A stretch of DNA of 36,847 bases, from contig MFCJ01000037.1 of the NCBI GenBank assembly GCA_001775255.1, forward strand, positions 1 through 36,847, in the 5' to 3' direction. The stretch comes from Candidatus Dadabacteria bacterium RIFCSPHIGHO2_12_FULL_53_21. Lineage in GTDB: Bacteria > Desulfobacterota_D > UBA1144 > Nemesobacterales > UBA2774. The position numbers were made by a program, and so were the translations under genes. The notes beneath the pieces are model-generated. The model was not told where the DNA came from and made no database searches. It saw only the letters and a program-made list of their open reading frames with translations. Shown here one piece after another: positions 24,047 through 32,442 of this stretch (its first letter is position 1; every line of letters starts with the position of its first letter).

Positions 24047-24449
24047 CTGTGAACTCCCTATCCCCTTCGTCCCAGGTTATGGTCAGTATCACTATCCTTA
24101 TTTCGGTCCCGAGCTGCTCTATATTGTACGGCTGGACTGATAAATACCATCCGAACTCCGGCTGTTCCTCGAAAACACCCTCCTGGTTCCCGATCTCCGG
24201 AAACCCCTCGATCTCGACCTCTCCGAGCTTCCTTTGAGCGAGGAATGAAGCAATAGTAATATTCTTCGATTGCGAGGCGAGGACGAGGTTCTTGTTTACG
24301 GCGCCGAGCAATATTGCGAGCGACGATCCGATAATGGCGACAGCAATTATTACCTCGAGAAGCGTAAACCCGGATCTCCGGGTCGGGACTCCCGAGCGGA
24401 ATCGTGGTTCATCAGTGCGGATTTTGATTTTTTGCCTCGGCCTGTTTAT
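24018..24449 (-). CDS. gspI: Type II secretion minor pseudopilin GspI (no conventional start codon)
   Basis: The open frame extends upstream of an internal TTG (24311) to a stop at 24450-24452 and contains a full prepilin signal: PTRRSG|FTLLEVIIAVAIIG (24369-24327). No ATG, GTG or TTG occurs in the frame before this site. The upstream isoleucine codons are ATA at 24447-24449 and ATC at 24426-24428 and 24420-24422. The ATA shares an ATAA overlap with the gspH stop codon and stands 4 nt after GAGGG, like the coupled starts elsewhere in the operon. The 143-residue product has the usual GspI body (SFLAQRKLGEVEIEGFPEIG, EQPEFGWYLSVQPY). It is either a rare AUA/AUC start or a sequencing or true frameshift with the ATG at 24412. 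The coordinates given use the ATA start. Confidence 0.8.
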   Translation of the reverse strand: MNRPRQKIKIRTDEPRFRSGVPTRRSGFTLLEVIIAVAIIGSSLAILLGAVNKNLVLASQSKNITIASFLAQRKLGEVEIEGFPEIGNQEGVFEEQPEFGWYLSVQPYNIEQLGTEIRIVILTITWDEGDREFTVATAISDHG

Positions 24450-24961
24450 TTATCCCTCAAAAGCTCTACGTACTCATCGTATACCCTTATCCCGCCCGTG
24501 TAGGGTTTGGTCTCCAGCGTATAGTAGTCTTCGTTATCGGTTACCAGATGGATGACCGCGGGTTCGACAAAACCTGTTGGCAGGAACAGGATAAATTCCC
24601 CGGAATCGTCAAGGGAGCTTCTCCCAAGCGTGCGTTCGGTTATGACATCCTTGAAATGTACGCCTCCGGGCAGCGTCCGTTTTTTGTGCAGGTAATCGGT
24701 AGACACCACATACTCGCTGCCGTTCAGCACTTCGACCCAGTACTCCCCCCTGTCGATATCGAAAACGAGCCTGTATATATTCTTTTTAAACGCCGCTTCG
24801 TTGTACAGGTATCTTATCGTTCCGCTCAGGTTCCGGGAAGCGCTCTTTACGTTGATCTCTGTGCTGCTTTTAATCTTCGGTACGGCTATAAATACGAAAG
24901 CGCCGACCAGAAAAATCACGACCAGGAGTTCTATGAGTGTAAAACCGCTGCTCTTCCTCAT
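24446..24961 (-). CDS. gspH: Type II secretion pseudopilin GspH
   Basis: The 171-residue prepilin starts MRKSSG|FTLIELLVVIFLVGAFVFIAVP. The body is mainly beta (YRLVFDIDRGEYWVEVLNG; GEFILFLPTGFVEPAVIHL), as in GspH/FimT-type proteins. The ATG overlaps the gspG stop in a TAATG arrangement, showing translational coupling. It caps the pseudopilus below the GspI-J-K tip. Confidence 0.92.
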   Translation of the reverse strand: MRKSSGFTLIELLVVIFLVGAFVFIAVPKIKSSTEINVKSASRNLSGTIRYLYNEAAFKKNIYRLVFDIDRGEYWVEVLNGSEYVVSTDYLHKKRTLPGGVHFKDVITERTLGRSSLDDSGEFILFLPTGFVEPAVIHLVTDNEDYYTLETKPYTGGIRVYDEYVELLRDK

Positions 24962-25389
24962 TATTGTATTGTACGGCTTGAAATATCGTCCTCTGACTGC
25001 TGCACTGCATCCTCACCGATGGAGATAATCTCATAAGTTCCGTCCCCTGTCTGGTCGGGCCCTATGTATATGAACTCGCTTTTCCAGCCGTCCTTGGGGA
25101 CCTGGTCACCGTCCAGGTATCCGTCCTTTGCGTAACAGCAAGGCTCTCTCCCGCTCGTCGGCTGCTGTATCAGGGCGATAAGCCCCTGTTGTGTCTCGGG
25201 GTAGAATCCGTTATCCAGCTTAAAGAGCTTCAGCGCCGACTCCAGGTTTTTTATCTGGATCTTGGTCTCCTCTTTCTTGGCCTCTCCGAACCTTCCGATC
25301 ACATTCGTGCCCACGATGTATGCGAGCCCGGCTATGATCAGGAGCACGACCATAATTTCAATAAGCGTAAAACCACCTTCAGATCTCAT
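24961..25389 (-). CDS. gspG: Type II secretion major pseudopilin GspG
   Basis: The 142-residue prepilin has the leader MRSEGG and FTLIEIMVVLLIIAGLAYIVG, then the strictly GspG-type region KNLESALKLFKLDNGFYPETQQGLIALI and VPKDGWKSEFIY, with GDGTYEIISIGEDA (calcium-site region). It polymerises into the periplasmic pseudopilus that pushes substrates through the secretin. An unusual CC pair sits in the loop before KDGYLDGDQ. It follows gspF with a 14-bp gap. Confidence 0.95.
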   Translation of the reverse strand: MRSEGGFTLIEIMVVLLIIAGLAYIVGTNVIGRFGEAKKEETKIQIKNLESALKLFKLDNGFYPETQQGLIALIQQPTSGREPCCYAKDGYLDGDQVPKDGWKSEFIYIGPDQTGDGTYEIISIGEDAVQQSEDDISSRTIQ

Positions 25390-25403
25390 AACTCTTACCT
25401 CCT

Positions 25404-26609
25404 TTATCCGATAGTTGATGTCAAATTAAATATTGGCAGCAGCACGGCGAATACGATGAACCCCATCACGGCGCCTATTATTAAAATCATAACAGGTTCA
25501 AGAAGAGAAGTAAGGGTCGATACCATTGTTTCGACCTGCTGGTCGTAGATGTCCGCGACTTTCGTGAGCATCTCCTCCATTTCACCGGTTTGCTCCCCGA
25601 CGGCTATCATTCGTGTAACGAGCGGCGGGAATACCCCGCTGTCCCTGAGCGGTTTCGCCAGGCTCGTCCCCTCCCTTACATTGGACCTGACCTCTTCGAG
25701 CGTCTTGCTGTAGACCCGGTTGTCCAAAACGGCTTCGCCTATTTTGAGCGCGTCGAGGAGCGGTATGCCGCTCGCAAGGAGCGTACCCAGGGTGCGTGTG
25801 AACCTCGATATCACGACCATGGAGTTTATTTTCCCGAATACGGGCAGTTTGAGAGACAACCTGTCGAAAAACATCCTGCCGCGGGCCGTCTGATTAAACC
25901 GGTAGGCCAGGAAAAAGAGTACCGGGAGCAATATAAGGATGAGCAGTATGTTATTGCTGAAAAATCCGCTTACTTTTATCAGTATTACCGTCATGACGGG
26001 CAGAGCCTTCTGGCTGTCCTCGAATATCTTCGCGATCCTGGGTATTACATAAGTCATCGTGAAGAAGAGCACTCCGCCGCCTATGAAAAACATGAATATC
26101 GGGTATATAAGCGCGCTCTTTACCTTGGAAGACAGGGCGGCCTGTTTTTCAAGAAAATCTGCAAGTCTGAGGAGGACTATGTCGAGCGTGCCGCTCGCCT
26201 CCCCGGCCCTGACTATATTTATGTAGAGGTCGGAGAAAACGCTCCGGTGCTCGTTGAGGGCGTTAGCTAAAGAGCTGCCCTCGCTGACCCTGTCCTTCAC
26301 CTGAGTCAGTATCTCACCCAGCCTCGCGTCCTCCGTTTGTTCGGAGAGGGCGGTCAGAGATGCTTCGAGGGGAAGTCCCGCCGAGATGAGTGTCGAAAAT
26401 TGCCTCGTCGTAATCGCGAGCTCGGAAATTTTAACGCCCCTGAAGAAATTAAAGCTTCTCGCCTTTCCCTGTCTGACTTCGCTAAGGGACGAAAGGAAGA
26501 CACCCTGGCGCTTGAGTTTGTCCGTTGCGCCCTTCGGGGATTCCGCATCTAAGATGCCCTGGACGGTCCGTCCGGTCTCGTCAATAGCTTTATATTTATA
26601 TACGGGCAT
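25404..26609 (-). CDS. gspF: Type II secretion inner-membrane platform protein GspF
   Basis: The 401-residue protein is a GspF/PilC-family platform protein: MPVYKYKAIDETGRTVQGILDAES, the two duplicated T2SSF domains (LAITTRQFSTLISAGLPLEASL near 65-90 and VISRFTRTLGTLLASGIPLLDAL near 270), and membrane helices at about 170-190, 220-240 and 375-395. It organises the cytoplasmic ATPase GspE at the membrane. It lies 55 bp after gspE. Confidence 0.95.
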   Translation of the reverse strand: MPVYKYKAIDETGRTVQGILDAESPKGATDKLKRQGVFLSSLSEVRQGKARSFNFFRGVKISELAITTRQFSTLISAGLPLEASLTALSEQTEDARLGEILTQVKDRVSEGSSLANALNEHRSVFSDLYINIVRAGEASGTLDIVLLRLADFLEKQAALSSKVKSALIYPIFMFFIGGGVLFFTMTYVIPRIAKIFEDSQKALPVMTVILIKVSGFFSNNILLILILLPVLFFLAYRFNQTARGRMFFDRLSLKLPVFGKINSMVVISRFTRTLGTLLASGIPLLDALKIGEAVLDNRVYSKTLEEVRSNVREGTSLAKPLRDSGVFPPLVTRMIAVGEQTGEMEEMLTKVADIYDQQVETMVSTLTSLLEPVMILIIGAVMGFIVFAVLLPIFNLTSTIG

Positions 26610-26664
26610 ATCTTATATATTCTCCGATTCTGTATTTAAAATTGGGGTGATCTGGTTAGGCGGG

Positions 26665-28344
26665 TTAGATAATGCTTTCCTCTTCTGTAACCCTCATGAC
26701 CTCGTCGACCGAAGTCAAGCCCCTTGCCACTTTCTCAGCCCCGTCCATCCTGAGCGTGGTCATTCCGTGCTCCATTGCCTTTCTCTTGATCTTTGTAGAG
26801 TCGACCTGACTGAGGGTCAGGTTCCTGATATCGTCGTTGATCATCAGCATCTCGAAAATCCCTGTCCTGCCGCTGTACCCCATGTTAAAGCATTTGTCGC
26901 ACCCCTTCGCCCTGTAAAGCACGCCGTCGTGCAGCTGGCTCCGGCGAAGGCCTATCTTCAATAGTTCGTCGTCATGGGGCTCGTAGGGCTCTTTGCAGTG
27001 GTTGCAAAGGAACCGGAGGAGCCGCTGCGCGATTACGGCCATAAGCGAAGAGGCTACCAGGAACGGCTCGATCTCCATGTCTATAAGCCTCGTGATGGCG
27101 CTCGCCGAATCGTTCGTGTGCAGGGTGGAGAAAACGAGGTGTCCCGTGAGCGACGCGTGGATGGCTATATCCGCGGTCTCTCTGTCCCTTATCTCGCCGA
27201 CCAGGATTACGTCCGGGTCCTGCCTGAGTATGGACCTGAGGCCGTTTGCGAAAGTCAGGTTCACTTTGGGGTTAACCTGTATCTGGTTTATCCCCTGAAT
27301 CTGGTATTCTACGGGGTCTTCGACAGTGATGATTTTTTTGTCCGGTGAGTTAATCCTTTCGAGGCCGGCGTATAGCGAAGTCGTTTTACCGCTGCCGGTG
27401 GGGCCGGTGACCAGTATGATGCCGTGAGGACGCAGTATCAGACCCTCGAAAATGTGTAGTTTCTTTCCGGCGAGCCCGAGGTCTTCAAGAGTCAGGAGCA
27501 CGGAGGATCTGTCGAGGATCCTCATTACTACGCTCTCCCCCCACGTGGTCGGAACGGTCGATATACGGACATCGACATCCCTGCCCGCGACCTTGACTCT
27601 GATCCTTCCGTCCTGGGGTTTCCTCTTCTCGGCGATGTCGAGCTCGGCCATGATCTTGACCCTCGAAATAATAGATGCCTGGAGTTTTTTCGGCACGGAA
27701 GTTATCTCATGGAGTATGCCGTCCTTTCTGAACCTGACGGACAGCTCCTTTTCGAAGCACTCGAGATGTATATCGCTCGCTTTCTCCTTTACCGCCTGAA
27801 AGAGGAGAGAATTGACGAACTTGATAATAGGGGCTTCGTCTTCGGCTTCGAGGAGGTCTTTAGGCTCCTGAAGGTCGTATTCCGAAATACCGGTCGAATC
27901 GTCTTCGATCCCTTCCGTCATCTCCTTGCCGCGCTCGTAGACCCGGTTAATGGTGTCGAGGACGATGTGGTTAAGCGCGAGTACGGGTTCGATTTCGCAC
28001 CCGAAGAGTGACTGGACTTCATCGAGGGCGTAAAGGTCGAGCGGCGGGGACATGATTATAACTACCTTTCCGTTCTTCCTCTGAAACGGTATAAGCCGGA
28101 ATTTTTTTGCGAAGCTTATCGGCAGCGTCTTTACGAGCTCCGTGTCTATTTCCCGCTCGGATATTGTGAGAGTATATGGGAATTCATAGAACTCGGAGAG
28201 CACCTCCAGGACTTCCTTCTCGTCGAGGACTCTCGACTTGATTAATACTTCCTCGAGGCTTTCTCCGTTTTTCGATAATAACTCATCAATCTTAATCAGT
28301 GCGGCGGGATTCCGCTCGCCTATTATTTCCTGAATGCTTTTCAT
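26665..28344 (-). CDS. gspE: Type II secretion ATPase GspE
   Basis: I place the start at 28344 (MKSIQEIIGERNPAALIKI), which fits the GspE N-terminus and lies 16 bp after the gspD stop. An upstream ATG at 28458 would run through gspD and add 38 non-family residues. The 559-residue ATPase has the N1E-like domain, Walker A GPTGSGKTTS (about 313-322), VTVEDPVEYQ, the Walker B region DPDVILVGEIRDRETADIAI with the HASLTGHLVFSTLHTND box, and a CxxC pair plus CxxC (CNHC, CDKC) zinc module about 447-484. ATP hydrolysis drives pseudopilus assembly. No Shine-Dalgarno is evident, so translation is probably coupled to gspD. Confidence 0.95.
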   Translation of the reverse strand: MKSIQEIIGERNPAALIKIDELLSKNGESLEEVLIKSRVLDEKEVLEVLSEFYEFPYTLTISEREIDTELVKTLPISFAKKFRLIPFQRKNGKVVIIMSPPLDLYALDEVQSLFGCEIEPVLALNHIVLDTINRVYERGKEMTEGIEDDSTGISEYDLQEPKDLLEAEDEAPIIKFVNSLLFQAVKEKASDIHLECFEKELSVRFRKDGILHEITSVPKKLQASIISRVKIMAELDIAEKRKPQDGRIRVKVAGRDVDVRISTVPTTWGESVVMRILDRSSVLLTLEDLGLAGKKLHIFEGLILRPHGIILVTGPTGSGKTTSLYAGLERINSPDKKIITVEDPVEYQIQGINQIQVNPKVNLTFANGLRSILRQDPDVILVGEIRDRETADIAIHASLTGHLVFSTLHTNDSASAITRLIDMEIEPFLVASSLMAVIAQRLLRFLCNHCKEPYEPHDDELLKIGLRRSQLHDGVLYRAKGCDKCFNMGYSGRTGIFEMLMINDDIRNLTLSQVDSTKIKRKAMEHGMTTLRMDGAEKVARGLTSVDEVMRVTEEESII

Positions 28345-28360
28345 ATCATCAAATTTAAGA

Positions 28361-31090
28361 TCAGTTATTATCCTCCCTGTTGAAGCCCCTCTCCTGTAAA
28401 AGCATATTGCGTCTTTGCCTTTCTTCAAGTATCCGCTGCATGTCCTGCTCGTTCTCAACTATCCGGGGGGTAAGGAGTATCATAAGGTTGATCTTCTGAC
28501 TCTCCCTCTGCTTGAATTTAAACAGGTTGCCCAGCACGGGTATATTGCCCAGCACAGGCACCCTGTTCTGGATGACGCTCTCCCTGTCCTGCACGAGTCC
28601 GCCTATTACGATCGTCTGCCCGTTCTTTACGACGACGGAGGAGTCGGCTGTCCTGGTCGTGGTGGCGATACCGAATTCTGCGGTATTCAGCCCCTGTACC
28701 GGAGCCTGTCTGATCGCCGAAACTTCTGTAAGAATATTGAGGTTCAGGAAGTCACCCTCACTGATCTGCGGGACTATGGATAACCTTATGCCGACGGGTT
28801 CACGCTGGATTGTCTGTACCGTTACACCGCTGTCCCCGACCGTGCTCCCTGTGGGGAACGGTATGACGTCAGCGACTATGATTTCCGCGGGTTCGTTGTC
28901 AGTGGTGATAATGCTCGGTGTCGACAGCACATTTACATCGGTAAGTGAGGTCAGTGCCTGGAAAAGGGCGGTGAACGAAGGTATCGGCGGTATGGGGCCC
29001 GATCCGTCCACGTCGACTTCCTGACCTACAACACCCAGAAAGAGGCCCGAGAGGCTGCCTAAAACGTTCACGGATGCCTCAGGGTCGGCTGCTACGCCGA
29101 GAAGGCTGGGGACTCCGGGCAGTATTGTCCCGCCGAAGCCCAGGGTATCGCCGTTAACCGTAAACCCGATACTCAGGTTGGTCCCGAACGATCTGATTTT
29201 ATCCAGGCTGACTTCGAGAATCGCAGCTTCCACGAATACCTGCTTTCTCCTGACGTCCAGTTCTTCGATTACTTCCTTGATCGTTTCATAATCCCTTCTC
29301 GAGCCGATAAAAATAATGGAATTCGTCGATGGGTCCGACGTGACTCTCAACTCGTCCGTCTCCGCTACCACCGCCGAGCTGCTCCCTACCCCTCTCTCGA
29401 TCGCCTGCCTGCTCGTGGAAGTGTTTGATCCGATTCCTGTCGTAGAGGATCCGAGCCCCGAGTCCGATCCGAAGCCTGAGGTCCTTTGATTCCTGTCGGC
29501 CCCGAGTCCGGTCCTTGCCCCGCCCCCTCCGAACAGGCTCGCGAGCACTGCCACGATCGATTCGGCGTCGGCATTCAAAACCCGTATAACGTAGATGCCC
29601 TCTTCAGGCTCGGCGGTCTCCACGTCGAGTATCTCTATGACGGCTTTAATTTTTTTCATGTCGTCCGGATATGAAATGACTATCAGAGAGTTGGTCCTCT
29701 CGTCCGTGATTACCTTAAATCCCACTGCAGAGGTTTCAGTGGTAGATTGGGATGTAATCGCAGGGGCTTCCGACCTGTTCTCGGATCCGGGAAGGCTGCG
29801 TGTGCGTGTGGCCGACTGTCTTTGCGACTGCTGGGCCTGTGCCGGGGCGCTCGATTTCGACGAAGCCGTTCCGCCGAATATTTCGACGAGCTTAGCCGCT
29901 ACCTCCGCAGCATCGGCGTTATGTATCTTAATGAATTCGATTTCGGTCTCTACGTCCAGGTTCTCGATTATTTTCAGGATCCGGTTCAGGTTGTCCACTG
30001 TTTCCACAATAATGAGCGTGTTCGTCGCCGGATACACTACTATATCACCCTCTCGGGAAATCAGAGGCTTCAGAATATTCGCCGCCTCGCTCGCCTGTAT
30101 GTTTTTAAGCTGGATCAGTCTCGTTATAAAACTGTCGGAGGACTCACCTAACTCCGTGCCTATTTCGGTAGGTATGCTGGTTATTTTTATGTCCCTCTTG
30201 GGCACGATTATATTGGTGCCTTCCTTTTTGACCACCGAGAACCCGTTCAGGCTCAGGATCGTTTCAAAGAGCCTCATTGCGTTCTCTTTTTTAAACCCTC
30301 CGGGCGCAATTACCGTGACCTTCTTTCCCTTCACCGACTCGTCGAGAATGAAGTTTTGTCCCGTGATTTCGCTGATGGTTTGAATCAGGTCCTGGACGTC
30401 CATTTCCGACTGCAGGTTTACTATCTCGCCGTCGGTTACGATGATTTCGGGTTTTTGTTCGTCTGCCCCGGTTTCCTCCCCTGTTTCAGGAGGGGGCTGA
30501 GTCCCGGTTTCTTTGTCCTTGGGCGGCGACTTCTGAAAATTCGGCCTCTCGCGGGTGTTTTGTCTGCGCGGATTCGGTGTCTGCTGCCGGTATTGTTCTT
30601 TTTGCTCGAGGAGTTTCTGTCTCCTCTGTTCGATTTCGGCCTGTCTGTCTGATGTGGGCTGATCAGACGCGTCCTGGTTATAGGCGGGGTCCTGGTCGCC
30701 GAGAGATTGAGTCATGGTCTCGGAATCACCCGGTCCGCCGTAAGGAGCGTAGGTGTCATTGCCTGCTATATTGAGTCTTCCGGTATCGCTCTGGACCGGT
30801 ATGTCGATATACTCGCCGACCGACAACACATCGCTTGTCAGGCCGTTTATCTCTTTTAACTGCTTGACCGATACTTGAAACCTTTCTGCGATTTGAGATA
30901 AGGTGTCGCCTTCCTGTACCTTGTAGCTGGGGTCCTCATTCTGTGACTGTAAAATAGACTCTTCATTCTCTAGCTCGGTTGTTTGCGCCGTGTTCTCTTT
31001 GATTGTTGTTTTTTCGTGGTCGGTGTTGACATAGACGTATAGAGTTAGCAGGAATCCAAGAATCAGAATATTGATCAGCAATCCTCTCAT
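28361..31090 (-). CDS. gspD: Type II secretion outer-membrane secretin GspD with N-terminal LysM domain
   Basis: The 909-residue protein begins with an uncleaved-looking hydrophobic segment (LLINILILGFLLTLYVYVN). A LysM domain follows at about 55-100 (YKVQEGDTLSQIAERFQVSVKQLKEINGL), a peptidoglycan-binding module unusual for GspD. A Gln/Arg/Glu/Pro-rich linker (about 130-215) leads to the canonical N0-N3 ring domains (MDVQDLIQTISEITGQNFILDESVKGKKVTV, and repeats with ADAAEVAAKLVEIFGG and IRVLNADAESIVAVLASLFGG) and the secretin barrel (VFVEAAILEVSLD; VPVLGNIPVLGNLFKFKQ). Two Ser/Gly/Gln-rich linkers sit between the N domains. It forms the outer-membrane channel of the system. Confidence 0.95.
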   Translation of the reverse strand: MRGLLINILILGFLLTLYVYVNTDHEKTTIKENTAQTTELENEESILQSQNEDPSYKVQEGDTLSQIAERFQVSVKQLKEINGLTSDVLSVGEYIDIPVQSDTGRLNIAGNDTYAPYGGPGDSETMTQSLGDQDPAYNQDASDQPTSDRQAEIEQRRQKLLEQKEQYRQQTPNPRRQNTRERPNFQKSPPKDKETGTQPPPETGEETGADEQKPEIIVTDGEIVNLQSEMDVQDLIQTISEITGQNFILDESVKGKKVTVIAPGGFKKENAMRLFETILSLNGFSVVKKEGTNIIVPKRDIKITSIPTEIGTELGESSDSFITRLIQLKNIQASEAANILKPLISREGDIVVYPATNTLIIVETVDNLNRILKIIENLDVETEIEFIKIHNADAAEVAAKLVEIFGGTASSKSSAPAQAQQSQRQSATRTRSLPGSENRSEAPAITSQSTTETSAVGFKVITDERTNSLIVISYPDDMKKIKAVIEILDVETAEPEEGIYVIRVLNADAESIVAVLASLFGGGGARTGLGADRNQRTSGFGSDSGLGSSTTGIGSNTSTSRQAIERGVGSSSAVVAETDELRVTSDPSTNSIIFIGSRRDYETIKEVIEELDVRRKQVFVEAAILEVSLDKIRSFGTNLSIGFTVNGDTLGFGGTILPGVPSLLGVAADPEASVNVLGSLSGLFLGVVGQEVDVDGSGPIPPIPSFTALFQALTSLTDVNVLSTPSIITTDNEPAEIIVADVIPFPTGSTVGDSGVTVQTIQREPVGIRLSIVPQISEGDFLNLNILTEVSAIRQAPVQGLNTAEFGIATTTRTADSSVVVKNGQTIVIGGLVQDRESVIQNRVPVLGNIPVLGNLFKFKQRESQKINLMILLTPRIVENEQDMQRILEERQRRNMLLQERGFNREDNN

Positions 31091-31204
31091 TATTCGGTCC
31101 TCACACTCTGTGCGGGCTCTTCTCCGTCTCTGCTTGAATAATCAGATCCCGTACGGGGCACATAATCCAATATCGGCAATGAAACCGAACATCCGGACTC
31201 TCTT

Positions 31205-32137
31205 CTATTTAACATTGTACTCATAAGTGTACTGTTTACCAGCCCTGGTAAAATCAATCGTGAAATTGCTCTGGGACCTCAGTTCTTCAAACACACTAAG
31301 GGCCTTCTCCACATCGTTCAATTCGACGTTGTTTATTTTGTGAAGGGTGTCCCCGTTTTTAATTCCGATCTTCCAGAAAATGCTGTTCGACCTGATGCCG
31401 AAAAACCTGAGTCCGTCCTCCTGAGGTATTACGCGCGCCTGCTGTATTATGTTTGTAGGATCGCTGAGCACATCTTCAAGCAGCTCCCTGCTGATCTCAT
31501 ATTCATTCTCTCCGACCTTGCTTATCCCTTCGTTGTCCAAAGAGTCCGCCGAGCTTCCTGAATCGAGACCCCTCGCCTGAGTTCTTTTGCCCGAGGGGCC
31601 CGCAGGGGAAGTGGAAGCTATTTCTCCAAGGTCTTTGCATTTAATCGTTTCCCGGCCGGTCCTTTGCCGTTCTATGACTACCCTGCAATTCATTATTTCT
31701 ATTACCTTCACGTCATCCGACTTGATAATGTCTACGACTTCACCGCTGCGGTAGCCGTTAACCTTGTTATCATCGGGGTTCTTTATGATCGCGACTGAGG
31801 AGGCGTCATGGTTGATGATCGTCCCGAGGAGGACTATGTTGAGCGTGCTGTCAGGCAGGGCTTCCTGACTTCCCGCGGGCAACCCCGCGTCTGATAAATT
31901 CGTAATACCGAATATGTTTCTCTTAAGAATGACATGATAGTAGGAAATTGCGCGTTTAGCGCTCGATTCCGGTTTGCTCTCCCTATCGTCCAGAAATTTT
32001 TGAGATGCCGCAGCGCGCGGGGAGCTTATCATGCCTTCGATTTTCTGGTTTACGGTGACAGCCGCCAAATAAGCTAGTCCCGTAAGGAGGCTTAAGTTTA
32101 TAACCCACACATATTTTTTTAAAATCGTAACAAGCAT
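31205..32137 (-). CDS. gspC: Type II secretion protein GspC
   Basis: The 310-residue inner-membrane protein has one helix near the N-terminus (VWVINLSLLTGLAYLAAVTV), the homology region (SYYHVILKRNIFGITNL; TLNIVLLGTIINHDASSVAIIKNP) that contacts the GspD N0 domain, a Ser/Gly-rich linker, and a C-terminal PDZ domain (FFGIRSNSIFWKIGIKNGDTLHKINNVELND). It opens the operon. No good Shine-Dalgarno is seen before the ATG. A promoter lies just upstream at 32166-32194. Confidence 0.93.
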   Translation of the reverse strand: MLVTILKKYVWVINLSLLTGLAYLAAVTVNQKIEGMISSPRAAASQKFLDDRESKPESSAKRAISYYHVILKRNIFGITNLSDAGLPAGSQEALPDSTLNIVLLGTIINHDASSVAIIKNPDDNKVNGYRSGEVVDIIKSDDVKVIEIMNCRVVIERQRTGRETIKCKDLGEIASTSPAGPSGKRTQARGLDSGSSADSLDNEGISKVGENEYEISRELLEDVLSDPTNIIQQARVIPQEDGLRFFGIRSNSIFWKIGIKNGDTLHKINNVELNDVEKALSVFEELRSQSNFTIDFTRAGKQYTYEYNVK

Positions 32138-32165
32138 TTAAGTAGAGAGGTTAATTTTACCTAAA

Positions 32166-32194
32166 AAAATAAAGTTTTTTACTTTATATGTCAA
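32166..32194 (-). promoter_or_regulatory. Candidate promoter of the T2SS operon
   Basis: On the minus strand a perfect TTGACA (32189-32194), 17 bp, and TATTTT (32166-32171; 4 of 6). The short leader to gspC would be about 22 nt. All nine gsp genes and the MoxR gene lie downstream without a visible terminator. Confidence 0.6.
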
Positions 32195-32442
32195 GCAAAA
32201 CTTGTTTGCATGAATAATAAACCAGAATTTGCCTTTAAAAGCCGTCTCCCATTGCTTTATTGGTGAGGCGGTAACGAACCTCGCTCGCATATTTCTGAAA
32301 ATCGAGCTCGATGCGGCAGCGTCTCGAATTTTCAATTCAACAAAATAAACAATGGTATAGGGATGAATTCCCTGCCTCTGAATACAATTTACTTTTTGAT
32401 TTGACAAAAATCAATTCCGGGAAGTCATTTAATTATCAATAT
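32195..32442. other. Intergenic region between dacB and gspC
   Basis: No convincing gene. A palindrome ATCGAGCTCGAT lies at 32301-32312, flanked by TGAAAAT (32296-32302) and ATTTTCA (32328-32334), which together can form an imperfect hairpin. An 89-codon minus frame crosses it but ends at the gspC start and looks accidental. Confidence 0.5.

Noticed and set aside
24018..24311. GspI as a 97-residue protein from TTG 24311
   Set aside because: That start lies inside the hydrophobic helix and removes the prepilin cleavage site. The upstream frame carries a perfect prepilin signal.
25590..26270. Long + strand ORF opposite gspF
   Set aside because: Antisense shadow of the gspF reading frame, with no independent signals.
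28345..28458. Upstream ATG of gspE at 28458
   Set aside because: It lies inside gspD and the extra 38 residues have no GspE similarity. The ATG at 28344 matches the family start.
32138..32407. 89-codon minus-strand ORF before gspC
   Set aside because: No Shine-Dalgarno, no recognisable domain, and it spans the gspC promoter and a palindrome-rich segment. Treated as accidental.
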